From JBBQYD01 sp942493075 (GTDB lineage Bacteria; Verrucomicrobiota; Verrucomicrobiia; Limisphaerales; UBA8199), in contig OW818681.1 in assembly GCA_942493075.1 (NCBI GenBank), forward strand, positions 4,216,001-4,280,000: DNA of 64,000 bases, read 5' to 3'. This document shows positions 1 through 8,727 of the stretch, one piece after another. The number at the start of each line of letters is the position of its first letter. Positions within the stretch are counted from its first letter, which is position 1. The notes beneath the pieces were generated by a model, which worked only from the letters and a program-made list of their open reading frames with translations, was not told the origin of the DNA and did not search any database. The position numbers and the translations under genes are program-made.

Positions 1-3000
1 CGGTGTAGGTGTTCAAACCACTCAGGATGACTGAGCCGAGACCCAGCTTCACGAGGCCGCCACTGGTTGTGCCGGCCAACAACGGTTGAGCGATGGTGAT
101 GGTGTAGCTAGCACTGTCAACGATTGCCCCACCGGCCAGAACGTTGGCCGAAGTGAGTCCACTCATGAAGTTATCGGTGTTCCCGTTTGCAGCGAGAACG
201 CCACCGTTGAGGTTGAGTATCCCCGTAGCACCGGAGGCGCTACCCGGACTTTGTATGCGGGTGACAGCAAGGCGGCCACCATCCAGGTTAACCGTGCCGT
301 TGCCTGTGCTCTCCTGACCGATGCTAAGCACACCCACAACATTGACAACACCCGTGCCGGAGATATTCAACGTGCCAGTGCCCGCTTCACCGACGAGCAG
401 GAGGTTGCCGCCCCCAGTCTGGGTAAACACACCGCCGGAGACGTTCATCGTGCCCGTTGAGCCAGAGTAACGACCGACGCTCGGATAGCCGGCGCAGTTG
501 GCAATACCGCCGGACTGATTGAACACGCCGACACCGGAGGCTCCCATCTGGAAGTTGTTGACCGGTTCGAATACGCCGCCAAACAGGTTGTAAGTGCCGG
601 TCGCGGTTGCGTTGTTAGCCAGGCGCCAATCACCGCCACCGGTGGAATGGCCTAGATACCCACCGTATTGATACACCTCGCCCACGGAGCGCTCACCTTT
701 GGCCACATACAGCGTGCCCGAAAGGTTGGTGCTGGTGTCGTAGATATAAAGTTTGCCCACGCCGTCCGCAACATCGCCGAGGTTATTGTCACCCGGGAGA
801 TTCACAAATGCGGAGTTGGACATGATCAGAGTCGCCTGGCCGTTATTGCCGAGTGCGAACCAGCCGTTATTCAGGATGAACCGGCTGTTATCAGTCATAG
901 TGATCGTAGCCTCGCTGCCAAGCGATTCGCCGAGCAATACTTGATTGGCGCTGACGAATGTCGAGTTTCCAGACAGGGTCAACCGGGGCTTGGTTGACAG
1001 GCCTGAGATGCTATTGGCATATCCCATCGACAGGTTGTTCACCCATACGTAGGAGTTGTTCAGCGTCATGCTGGACGATAGGCCAGTTGTCCCGTTACCA
1101 CGGTCGATCGCCAGCCAGCCTCCAACGCTCAGACTGGAGTTATTGAGGACTAAGGCCGCTGCGTCGGTCTGGTTGTAGCCGATCCACATCTCATTGACGC
1201 GGTTGGTCTGGGCTCCTGCGGTGCCATCAAGGACGACCGTGCCAGCAGCCACGTTATATCCGTTTGCAGACAGCACGTTGGTGCCCGGGCGAACATAGGT
1301 CAGCGAGCCCGCCCCACCCTTGCTGAAGGTGCCAGCGGTGGCAAGCACTTCACCTTGAAGAGTCAGAGCGCTCGAAACAGACAATGTGCCATTCCCTGCA
1401 ACATGGTAACCGCGATCGGTGGTTGCTGCCGGTCCGGTGTAGCTCAAGCCACCACCGTTGAACACCAGGTTGGTTGGATTAGCGGAAGCGACACCCAAAC
1501 TACTCGGGCTGCCCGCATTCGCCAACTTGGAGACAGCCAGTGTGCTGCCTGCCAACACCGTGCGCCCGGTGTAGGTATTCATTCCAGTGACGTTGATTAC
1601 ATCCTCAATGTTGGTGCCGAAGGTTGAGAGAATGCCGCCAGCCAGCACTGTAGCGACCTCACCTGCGCTGAGTGCATACTGCTCGGCAGTGACAGTGGCG
1701 GTTCCGGCGATGGTGCCGTTGGTAACTGTAACGATGCTGAAGCGCTGGTTATTCGTTCCCACGCTCAGAGTTCCCGCACCGACTGTCAGGGCGCCATTCG
1801 GACCCACGTTATTTGGCACAGTAGAAACCAGCGTGCCACCATTGATCAACGTGCCGCCTGTATAAGTGTTATTTGTGGTTGCCAGGGTAAGAGTCCCGGT
1901 GCCCGCCTTGGTGAGGCTGCCGCCGCCGGTAATGCGACCATTGCCAGCGATGGCGTAATTAAGAACAGAGTTGCTCACGAGCACGCCACCCGGACTGACC
2001 ACTTCCACCAGGTTGACATTGGTCGCGCCAGTTGCACTATCGTCAAACACGGCTGCATAGCCCTGTTCGAACACCAGTGGGATCTGTGTCAATTGGTCAA
2101 CCCAGTTTGTGGTCAGACCGATATCCCACGTTCCACCAGCCAAACCTTCCCAACGTGGCAAGGAGACATCGGTCACGACCAGATACAGGCCGTCGGCGCG
2201 GGCTTCCATGGTAGCCGCCACGCCCGGAGGCAATGTGCCCAGCATGAAGTTCCCAGAACCGCCCACAGTGGTCCACTGCACGAGTGGGACTGTGCCTACT
2301 GCAAGCGTGTTCTGCAGGCCAACGTTGACCGTGACCGTGCCGTTGCGTGTAACCGTGGCAGCCACAAGAGGAGCTGTGGTTGGGTTCCCGTAGTTACCCA
2401 GATCAATGTCGAGGATTGAACCAGCCGCTAAGGTCAACGCTGAGGGCGTAATGCTGCCATTGGCGGCCGCAAGTTGCACGCTGAACCTGGCTCCAGCCGC
2501 TACATTGTAGCTGCCGGTGCCAACTACGGTTGTGCCAATCTCCAGTTTGCCGGCAGAAATGGTCATCGGCCCGCTGTAGAAAATATCGCCCACGAGCTTG
2601 AGCGAACCGGTGCCGAGTTTGGTGAAGCTCGTGCCACCCGCATCGTAGATCGACTGGGTGATCAGGACTGCATTGGTCCCTGTGTCAATTGTAGCGCCAC
2701 CAGGCAGGATTTGGACCTGGCTTACGCCGGTCATGAAATCGGAATTGGCGCCATCAGCGGCGACCAGTTTGCCACCATTGAAGTTGAAATAGCTACTGCC
2801 GGCGGCATTGCCGACAACACTTTTAGCAATCAGTGTTCCCCCATTCAGATCAACGGTGCCGAAACCGCCTGCCAGGCCGATGCGCAGGTTTCGGTTGATG
2901 TTAACAGTAGCGGTACCGCTGATGGTCAGGGTCCCGGTGCCTTCCTCGCCGACGGTAGCGTCGGTTTGGGAATTTGTTAGAACCAACGAGCCACCTGAGA

Positions 3001-5935
3001 TGTTCAGGTTACCGACGCTGCCCGAGTAACGACCGATGGAAAGCCATTGGCCGACTTCAACCAAACCACCGGACTGGTTCATGACGCCGATCGATCCATT
3101 GGCCTTGCCAACGAAGAAGCTGCCCGCGGTGACCTTGGCGTTGTTCATCACATCGAGCGTGCCTTCGGTGTAAGCGTTATCGCTGACATTGAAATCCGCG
3201 GTTGAATAGAAAGCGGCATTGTCCTTGACCACCATGGAGCCGATGCCGCCGGTGCCCGCGCTTGAGCCAGTAGCAGTGCCTATGGAAAGGTAGCTGGTAT
3301 TGGTAATCACAGATGAGTTGGCCAGGACCACTGAACCGGTTGAGGTTGTTCCGATGCCCAGGAGCATGGGGCCGCCGCGCAGCCAGGAGGTGCCGTTAAG
3401 GGCGATCGTGGCAGATGCACCAGTGTGTTCACCAATATTCACGGCTCCCGGCACGTAAACACTAGATGCTCCATCCAAGGTCAGGCGTTGAGTGGCCAGA
3501 TTGGGCCGGCCCGCACTATACCCCATCGCAAGACCGTTGTTGGCGATGATCAACCGGCCGTTGTGAAGCGTAACCGTCGATGTATTTCCGATATTGCCAT
3601 TGCCACGGCCAATCCCGAACCAGGAAGCCGCCAGGAGGGTAGAATTAGAGATCACCATGTGACCCGGGAACAACGGACCGCCGCCAACCCAGGTCTCCCC
3701 CATGGTGCTGTTGGTTTGGCCACCGGCAGTACCATCGAAAACCATAGTGCCACGCACGACATGCAGACCGGGGTCGGCCGAGGCTAGATAATTTGAGCCG
3801 ATGGTTCGAATGCTCAGAACGCCGGCGCCGTCTTTGAGGAACGAACTGCTCGGTGTGGCGAGAATGCTGCCGGACAATGCGAGGCTATTCTGAACGTCGA
3901 AAGTACTGGTCAAACTCTCCACAGTTAGCCCACGGTTCATGCTGGCAGCAGGGCCGGTATAGCTGAGTGTTGCCGCTCCGATTCGAAGGTTCTTTGGATC
4001 AGCGGAGGAAGCGCCCAGGGAGCTCGCGGCTCCACCGTCAGCCAGCTTGCTGACGATTGTCTTGCCGGCTACGAACACACTCGGACCAGTGTAGTCATTG
4101 CCTTGAGCGGAAATGGTTAGCGTGCCCGAACCTTGTTTGGTCAAGCCGGTTGCGCCAGTGATCTTGCCCGAGCCGGTGAAAGTGTAGGGCTTGGCGTCAT
4201 TGCCCACCATGACGGAGGCAGGAGCCAAAGTGCCGACCAGGTTCACAGAGGTTGTGCCCGAGGCGTTATCATCAAATTGGACGTTCTTCCCATCCGCAAA
4301 GGTGGCCGGGGTCGCGTCTGCCAGCCAGTTGGCTGTGGTCGTATTCCAATCACCGCCCGTGTTTCCGTTCCAGGCGAGCGTTGTGGCATCCACAACATCT
4401 GGTCCAACGAGGTAGTTGCGGCGGACCTCGTTATCAGCGAGCACGCGGTCATAAATACGGAATTCACGGTAGCTGGCAGGAGTGTTCCAATCACCTGCCC
4501 AACCGGAGCGGCCCAGCCAATTGTTCACATCGCTGACCGCGTTCATCTTGGCATTGGCAGCGAAATCTCCGACCAAAACACCGTCGTGATAAAGGCGAAC
4601 TCTGTCCGCTGCTTCATCCCACGTAGCTACGATATGTTTGCGGGAGCCAAGGAGGCGAGCTCCTACGGTACGATCACCAATGACACCTCGGACGCCTGTC
4701 TGTTCGGCATTGCCGCCGATCTGGGCCGGAATGATAAAGCCATTCGCGCCATTGTAACTGCCACCAGGCCCTGTGATCTCACCGGCGGAGGAATTGCCAA
4801 AGTAAAGAATCTCGGTCCAATCCCGGGTTGCGTTTACCTTAACCCAGAGTTCAAAGGAGAGCTTCCCAGGTCCGCCGTTGTTTGCACTCAGCGAGGAGAG
4901 CAAACCGTTCGGAAGGTCAACATATCCTTGGGTGGCGCTTGATCCCATCGTAATGGTGATCTGCGTGCCGTCTGAGGTGACTGTGCCGGCGTTGCCCTTG
5001 ATAACGGCGTCGGCTTGAGCCGGCGTCCCATTGGCACTTCCGGTATCAGTCACTGTAGCGCCAGTTACGTCGCTGCTCGACGGCAGGCTAAATGAGTATC
5101 TATGCAGCGGCTGCGTCACCAGGTCCTGTGCGGGTGACCCATTGGTGAAGGCCGCAGCTTCGAAAGCGTAATTGTTCGCGACCTGGGCGTCAGTCAGAAC
5201 GCCATCGTGGATGCGCACTTTGCTGATCATACCAGCGGCGTGCTCGCCGAATGATGTTCCGTTGTGCTGCGCACCAATTAGGAAATTGTATTCCGGCGCG
5301 ACGTCAACCATAGCCACCTGGACGGACGCTTTATCCAATACGCCATCTCGGTAGAGTCTGAGGTTTCCCGCTCCATCATATGTCCAAACGAGGTGGTGCC
5401 AGGCGCCAGCCGAAGGCACCACGTTCCAACCGTGATCCCAGTTACCGCCTTGCCAGCTAAAGGCTCCGTAGCCGAAGCTGCGGCCCCAGCCACAAGCCAC
5501 GTTGCGGCCGTCGCTGCGGGTGCCCCATGCTACTGGGCCAGTTCCATTGTTAATGCTGGCCTTGTACATCCAGGCTTCGACAGAGAAGATCGGAGCACCA
5601 CCGACCATTGTGGAGGGGGGAAGCGCCTGCTCTGTGCCGGCCACATCGGTGAAATGCCGCAAGGAGACAGCATTGCCATCCAACAGAACACCGCGGGTGC
5701 CACTGCCGCCGAGGGAAATCACCTGCGGAGTGACTCCCGCAACTCCATTGTTACTCGCGAGGAAAACCCCGCCCAGCGCTCCGCTGTTGGTCAGGTAGGT
5801 AAGTGACCCGACTGGGGCAGTGGTGGCATCAACGTTTACTTGCAGCGTACCGGCGACCTGAACCTGGCCGGATGCTGACGTTACAAGCCCTGCGGCAGCC
5901 AACGCGCAGGAGCTTAAGAGACGTAGTCTTTTCAT
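1..5935 (-). CDS. Giant LamG and autotransporter-associated beta-strand repeat surface protein (3' end outside window)
   Basis: The frame is open from an ATG at 5935 to the left edge, giving about 1978 residues without a stop, so the protein is partial. It begins with a signal peptide (MKRLRLLSSCALAAAG...). Two concanavalin/LamG-like modules follow; each holds a conserved W-x-H-L-V/I-x-x-W-x-D core and a 'LYRDGVL' or 'LYHDGVL' turn, at roughly residues 60-230 and 320-500. The rest is a beta-solenoid of PATR-type repeats, for example 'GTLTLATTNNTYTGGT' and 'LTKQGSGTLTIS', with WNGNTGGDWNTTTANW-type linkers. Such proteins are typically exported and surface-located; a C-terminal autotransporter barrel or anchor would lie outside the window. 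It is last in a minus-strand run behind three secreted enzymes, so a role in carbohydrate binding or surface display is plausible, but the substrate cannot be read. A diverged long-period internal duplication is described in the findings. Confidence 0.88.
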   Translation of the reverse strand, partial: MKRLRLLSSCALAAAGLVTSASGQVQVAGTLQVNVDATTAPVGSLTYLTNSGALGGVFLASNNGVAGVTPQVISLGGSGTRGVLLDGNAVSLRHFTDVAGTEQALPPSTMVGGAPIFSVEAWMYKASINNGTGPVAWGTRSDGRNVACGWGRSFGYGAFSWQGGNWDHGWNVVPSAGAWHHLVWTYDGAGNLRLYRDGVLDKASVQVAMVDVAPEYNFLIGAQHNGTSFGEHAAGMISKVRIHDGVLTDAQVANNYAFEAAAFTNGSPAQDLVTQPLHRYSFSLPSSSDVTGATVTDTGSANGTPAQADAVIKGNAGTVTSDGTQITITMGSSATQGYVDLPNGLLSSLSANNGGPGKLSFELWVKVNATRDWTEILYFGNSSAGEITGPGGSYNGANGFIIPAQIGGNAEQTGVRGVIGDRTVGARLLGSRKHIVATWDEAADRVRLYHDGVLVGDFAANAKMNAVSDVNNWLGRSGWAGDWNTPASYREFRIYDRVLADNEVRRNYLVGPDVVDATTLAWNGNTGGDWNTTTANWLADATPATFADGKNVQFDDNASGTTSVNLVGTLAPASVMVGNDAKPYTFTGSGKITGATGLTKQGSGTLTISAQGNDYTGPSVFVAGKTIVSKLADGGAASSLGASSADPKNLRIGAATLSYTGPAASMNRGLTVESLTSTFDVQNSLALSGSILATPSSSFLKDGAGVLSIRTIGSNYLASADPGLHVVRGTMVFDGTAGGQTNSTMGETWVGGGPLFPGHMVISNSTLLAASWFGIGRGNGNIGNTSTVTLHNGRLIIANNGLAMGYSAGRPNLATQRLTLDGASSVYVPGAVNIGEHTGASATIALNGTSWLRGGPMLLGIGTTSTGSVVLANSSVITNTSYLSIGTATGSSAGTGGIGSMVVKDNAAFYSTADFNVSDNAYTEGTLDVMNNAKVTAGSFFVGKANGSIGVMNQSGGLVEVGQWLSIGRYSGSVGNLNISGGSLVLTNSQTDATVGEEGTGTLTISGTATVNINRNLRIGLAGGFGTVDLNGGTLIAKSVVGNAAGSSYFNFNGGKLVAADGANSDFMTGVSQVQILPGGATIDTGTNAVLITQSIYDAGGTSFTKLGTGSLKLVGDIFYSGPMTISAGKLEIGTTVVGTGSYNVAAGARFSVQLAAANGSITPSALTLAAGSILDIDLGNYGNPTTAPLVAATVTRNGTVTVNVGLQNTLAVGTVPLVQWTTVGGSGNFMLGTLPPGVAATMEARADGLYLVVTDVSLPRWEGLAGGTWDIGLTTNWVDQLTQIPLVFEQGYAAVFDDSATGATNVNLVEVVSPGGVLVSNSVLNYAIAGNGRITGGGSLTKAGTGTLTLATTNNTYTGGTLINGGTLVSTVPNNVGPNGALTVGAGTLSVGTNNQRFSIVTVTNGTIAGTATVTAEQYALSAGEVATVLAGGILSTFGTNIEDVINVTGMNTYTGRTVLAGSTLAVSKLANAGSPSSLGVASANPTNLVFNGGGLSYTGPAATTDRGYHVAGNGTLSVSSALTLQGEVLATAGTFSKGGAGSLTYVRPGTNVLSANGYNVAAGTVVLDGTAGAQTNRVNEMWIGYNQTDAAALVLNNSSLSVGGWLAIDRGNGTTGLSSSMTLNNSYVWVNNLSMGYANSISGLSTKPRLTLSGNSTFVSANQVLLGESLGSEATITMTDNSRFILNNGWFALGNNGQATLIMSNSAFVNLPGDNNLGDVADGVGKLYIYDTSTNLSGTLYVAKGERSVGEVYQYGGYLGHSTGGGDWRLANNATATGTYNLFGGVFEPVNNFQMGASGVGVFNQSGGIANCAGYPSVGRYSGSTGTMNVSGGVFTQTGGGNLLLVGEAGTGTLNISGTGVVNVVGVLSIGQESTGNGTVNLDGGRLAVTRIQSPGSASGATGILNLNGGVLAANGNTDNFMSGLTSANVLAGGAIVDSASYTITIAQPLLAGTTSGGLVKLGLGSVILSGLNTYT

Positions 5936-6002
5936 TTTAGAGGTGGATCTGGGATTTTTGAGTACGGAATTGGGTAACCGGTCAAATTGGGACAGGCCGA
6001 GA

Positions 6003-6045
6003 CGGGAATTAAAAATTCCCGCTCGGACTCGAACATATAGGTTCG
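6003..6045. promoter_or_regulatory. Two adjacent short palindromes in the leader of the giant surface protein gene
   Basis: An 8-bp perfect inverted repeat with a 3-nt centre (CGGGAATT aaa AATTCCCG, 6003-6021) is followed by CGAAC-atatag-GTTCG (6030-6045). Both lie 68-110 bp upstream of the start at 5935 and downstream of the enzyme gene ending at 6144. They could be operator sites, or part of a terminator for the upstream gene. No clear T-run follows on the minus strand. Confidence 0.4.
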
Positions 6046-6110
6046 GGATTTCCGAAGGCATTGGGATTATGAAAGTTGTATCCTAGCCTAGCGGTCTGCG
6101 ACGCCGATGG

Positions 6111-6131
6111 CATGTCGCATGTTTGGGTGAC
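6111..6131. repeat. 21-bp repeated motif, copy 1
   Basis: The sequence CATGTCGCATGTTTGGGTGAC matches the copy at 12054-12074 at 19 of 21 positions. Its left half is an imperfect odd palindrome (CATGT-C-GCATG). This copy lies 13 bp beyond the stop of the enzyme gene ending at 6144 and 175 bp upstream of the surface-protein start. Function unknown; it may be an operator or a post-transcriptional element. Confidence 0.5.
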
Positions 6132-6143
6132 GACAAGCAAAAG

Positions 6144-8708
6144 TCACCGGCTGGCTTCGGCCTTTACGAAGCCAAGGTCGATGTATTGCCCACCGCTCGT
6201 CTGCTGACAATGCACCGCGATTACGTTTTTCCCCGGCTTAAGGGCTTTCTGACCGGCACTGTTCATCGGGAATGCGTCATAGGAACTCACAAATCCATTA
6301 GCATTGAATGCAAGTACCCCATTAACATAGATTGCCACTGATTCGTCATGGTGCAGCCAAGCCTGAAGTTTGTTCAGATCGGAGTGAGTTAAATCCAACT
6401 CTCGCCGCAGCCAGATTTCCCGAGTTCTCCACTCGGTACCGATGCTGGCCCCAGGGGTTCCCGCAGTACCGAAGCCACTCTTGCCCTCTTTCCAGGAGGA
6501 ACAATCAAACTCGGGCTTGAACCAGTTGTCTGCCGGCTTGGTAGTCGTATAGTGCCAGAGCGTAGGTTGGACGTCTGCTGCTGGAACAACCGTTGTAAAC
6601 GTTGGGGCCTGAGGCATGGGAGCCCATTTGGCGGCCCGAGTTCGATCCCGTTTGGCATACTTTTGCCAGACTGACTTGTCATAAAGCATCTGTGCAAACA
6701 CACCGCCCACTACCGGGCGAGCGGTAAAGCCGACCTTCTTGGCATCCTTAGTCTGGTACCAATCGGTCATCGGCGAGCGATCCGGAGTTGCATTGAGGAA
6801 CTTGTAAACCGGAGAGACCAGAGCCTGGAAGTCCTTACGGTCCTGAGTCAGGGTAGCAGTCCACAGAATCCAATCGAGCTTGGTGTAAGCCTGGCGATTG
6901 TCGAGCGGCAGACCATACTGATTCTGGGTCTTGAGATAAAAGTCCATTTCCTTTCGCAGCACTTCGGCGGGGAACAGGTTCAGCCCGAGAATACGATCCC
7001 AAATCAGATTGTACTTCTGGCTCCATGTTCCAGGGCGATCGAATGCCAAACGGAACTTCTCGCCATCGTGGGCCTCCTGCACCCAACGGCGGGCGAACCC
7101 ACGCGCGAGGTCGAAGTATTCTTTCGCGCGGGCCTTATCTCCGCGCATTTCACACAGCTTGGCAAATGACCCGAGTCCGACAATCGCCTTGGCGCTCAAG
7201 TTGACGTTGTGCGCCATGTGCCCTGCAAAGTCATCCGTGCAAAGCTGGTTTTCCGGATCAAACCCCTTGGCCTTAAGATACTCAGCCCACTTCTCCAACT
7301 GCGTCCAGTAGCGGGAGGCGAAACCGGGGTTTCCTTCCATCTCGGCAACAGCAGCCATCAGGATTAGGAGGTTGCCGGATTCTTCGACCGGCATTTGGTT
7401 GTCTTCAGTGCGCTCGCCGCCACCATAGACCTGGCCATTTGCCAGCGGATAGGTCCCCAAATCGTGGGGAGCAAAGGGGAAACGCCAGCGCGGAGACGCC
7501 GCATAATCCATGAAGGGCACCAGGAAGGACTTGGCAACGGACGGCCCAAACAACAGGAACTGAGGGGCCATCGGGTAGAAGACGTCCGAGGTACCGATGC
7601 ATCCGTTGGAGTGATTCTCTTTGCAGAACTGCAGCGGTTGTCCCTTGTCATCCGCCACGAACTTGCCTGCGGCGAAGCACTGGCGGAAAGCCAGGGCGGA
7701 TATCCGGGCATATTCTTCCCCACCGGCCTCACGGAGGTCCGCCATCAGTTCATCATCAAACCTCTCGCAACGGGCCATGAGTTTCTTGTAATCCTTGGCC
7801 GACGCGCGCAGCAAATCCTCGGCATCCCACCCGTTTCTACGCCAGTAGGGGCGCAGGTTCTTTTTCATGAATTGAATGGAATACAAGTCATCGTATGCCA
7901 CCATCATCCAACGGGAGACCGGTTTAGCGCTCACTTTGATTGTTGAGAAGGCAAGAGCCACGCCGCCGTTAGCAGCAGCACCCACGACCGAGCCGCCTGG
8001 CTGGACCATGCCTGTGCCGGCAAATGCGGACTGTAGAGCGGCCCGCTCACCGATTGCCCGGGCCACTCCGCCTTTAGGCGCAGAAAGGTAGAGGTAACCC
8101 CAATCAATGCGCAGGTCATCGCCTCTCTTGCGAAGAATATTCTGGTCCACGGAACCTGCGCGCACGGTCACCAGGCCGCTGGAGACCGTTTCCACCCGGG
8201 CGGACTCAGACCCTTCGTTGACCGTCAACTCCGCTGAGGCATCCATGTAGAGCTGCACATCGTGGTCCTTCCCATCGGTGGAGCGCAACGTGTAGGTCAG
8301 GTAAGTCACCGGGCGTGACAGAATATCGATATCCTCCGGGAGGGCGGGCGTGGTAAAGGTCAGGTTGAGCGCGACACCTGCCTCTTCAAAGGTGTAGATC
8401 GTGCGCGTAGGCAGCACTTCAACGCTCTTCTGTGCAAACGCCGGAACACTCTCCGGCGTGGCACCCATAATTCTGTAGGCCTTCCCGTCCACCCGTGCGA
8501 GGCTCGAAAGACGATGCGGTTTACCGGTCCAGTGAACGGTGTTGGCATCGTTCAGCTTATCTGCTGGCGACCAGATGCTGAAATAAGGATCACACGCCAC
8601 CAGGGGCACGGCCGGCGGGCGCAGAGGTTCAATAGCCTGCATCTGCTGGGCAAAAGGTGCCAGCAGGCAAGCCACCAGGGCGGAAGTCGGGATTAGGTGT
8701 GTTTTCAT
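6144..8708 (-). CDS. Secreted DUF4965/DUF1793 (glutaminase-A-like) protein with C-terminal lectin-like module
   Basis: 854 residues from ATG 8708, where a clean signal peptide begins (MKTHLIPTSALVACLLAPFA). An ATG 63 bp upstream is also open but would overlap the preceding gene and put a polar stretch before the signal. The N-terminus (RPPAVPLVACDPYFSIWS) and the following region match the DUF4964/DUF5127/DUF4965/DUF1793 architecture annotated as glutaminase A-like, which has an alpha/alpha-barrel in its later part (for example 'GTYPLANGQVYGGGERTEDN' and 'PVEESGNLLIL'). The real substrate of bacterial members is uncertain and may be a glycoside. The last 140 or so residues (IWLRREL, HHDESVAIYVNG, GGQYIDLG) are a separate module also found on the GH2 proteins ending at 8728 and 12119. 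It follows the upstream GH2 gene by 19 bp, so the two are probably co-transcribed. Confidence 0.85.
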   Translation of the reverse strand: MKTHLIPTSALVACLLAPFAQQMQAIEPLRPPAVPLVACDPYFSIWSPADKLNDANTVHWTGKPHRLSSLARVDGKAYRIMGATPESVPAFAQKSVEVLPTRTIYTFEEAGVALNLTFTTPALPEDIDILSRPVTYLTYTLRSTDGKDHDVQLYMDASAELTVNEGSESARVETVSSGLVTVRAGSVDQNILRKRGDDLRIDWGYLYLSAPKGGVARAIGERAALQSAFAGTGMVQPGGSVVGAAANGGVALAFSTIKVSAKPVSRWMMVAYDDLYSIQFMKKNLRPYWRRNGWDAEDLLRASAKDYKKLMARCERFDDELMADLREAGGEEYARISALAFRQCFAAGKFVADDKGQPLQFCKENHSNGCIGTSDVFYPMAPQFLLFGPSVAKSFLVPFMDYAASPRWRFPFAPHDLGTYPLANGQVYGGGERTEDNQMPVEESGNLLILMAAVAEMEGNPGFASRYWTQLEKWAEYLKAKGFDPENQLCTDDFAGHMAHNVNLSAKAIVGLGSFAKLCEMRGDKARAKEYFDLARGFARRWVQEAHDGEKFRLAFDRPGTWSQKYNLIWDRILGLNLFPAEVLRKEMDFYLKTQNQYGLPLDNRQAYTKLDWILWTATLTQDRKDFQALVSPVYKFLNATPDRSPMTDWYQTKDAKKVGFTARPVVGGVFAQMLYDKSVWQKYAKRDRTRAAKWAPMPQAPTFTTVVPAADVQPTLWHYTTTKPADNWFKPEFDCSSWKEGKSGFGTAGTPGASIGTEWRTREIWLRRELDLTHSDLNKLQAWLHHDESVAIYVNGVLAFNANGFVSSYDAFPMNSAGQKALKPGKNVIAVHCQQTSGGQYIDLGFVKAEASR

Positions 8709-8727
8709 TGATAAATCCGAAGTGTGC

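Noticed and set aside
4133..4942. 269-codon forward open frame
   Set aside because: It is antisense to the repeat-rich surface-protein gene, has no family resemblance and biased composition. The minus-strand frame encodes clear LamG and PATR motifs.
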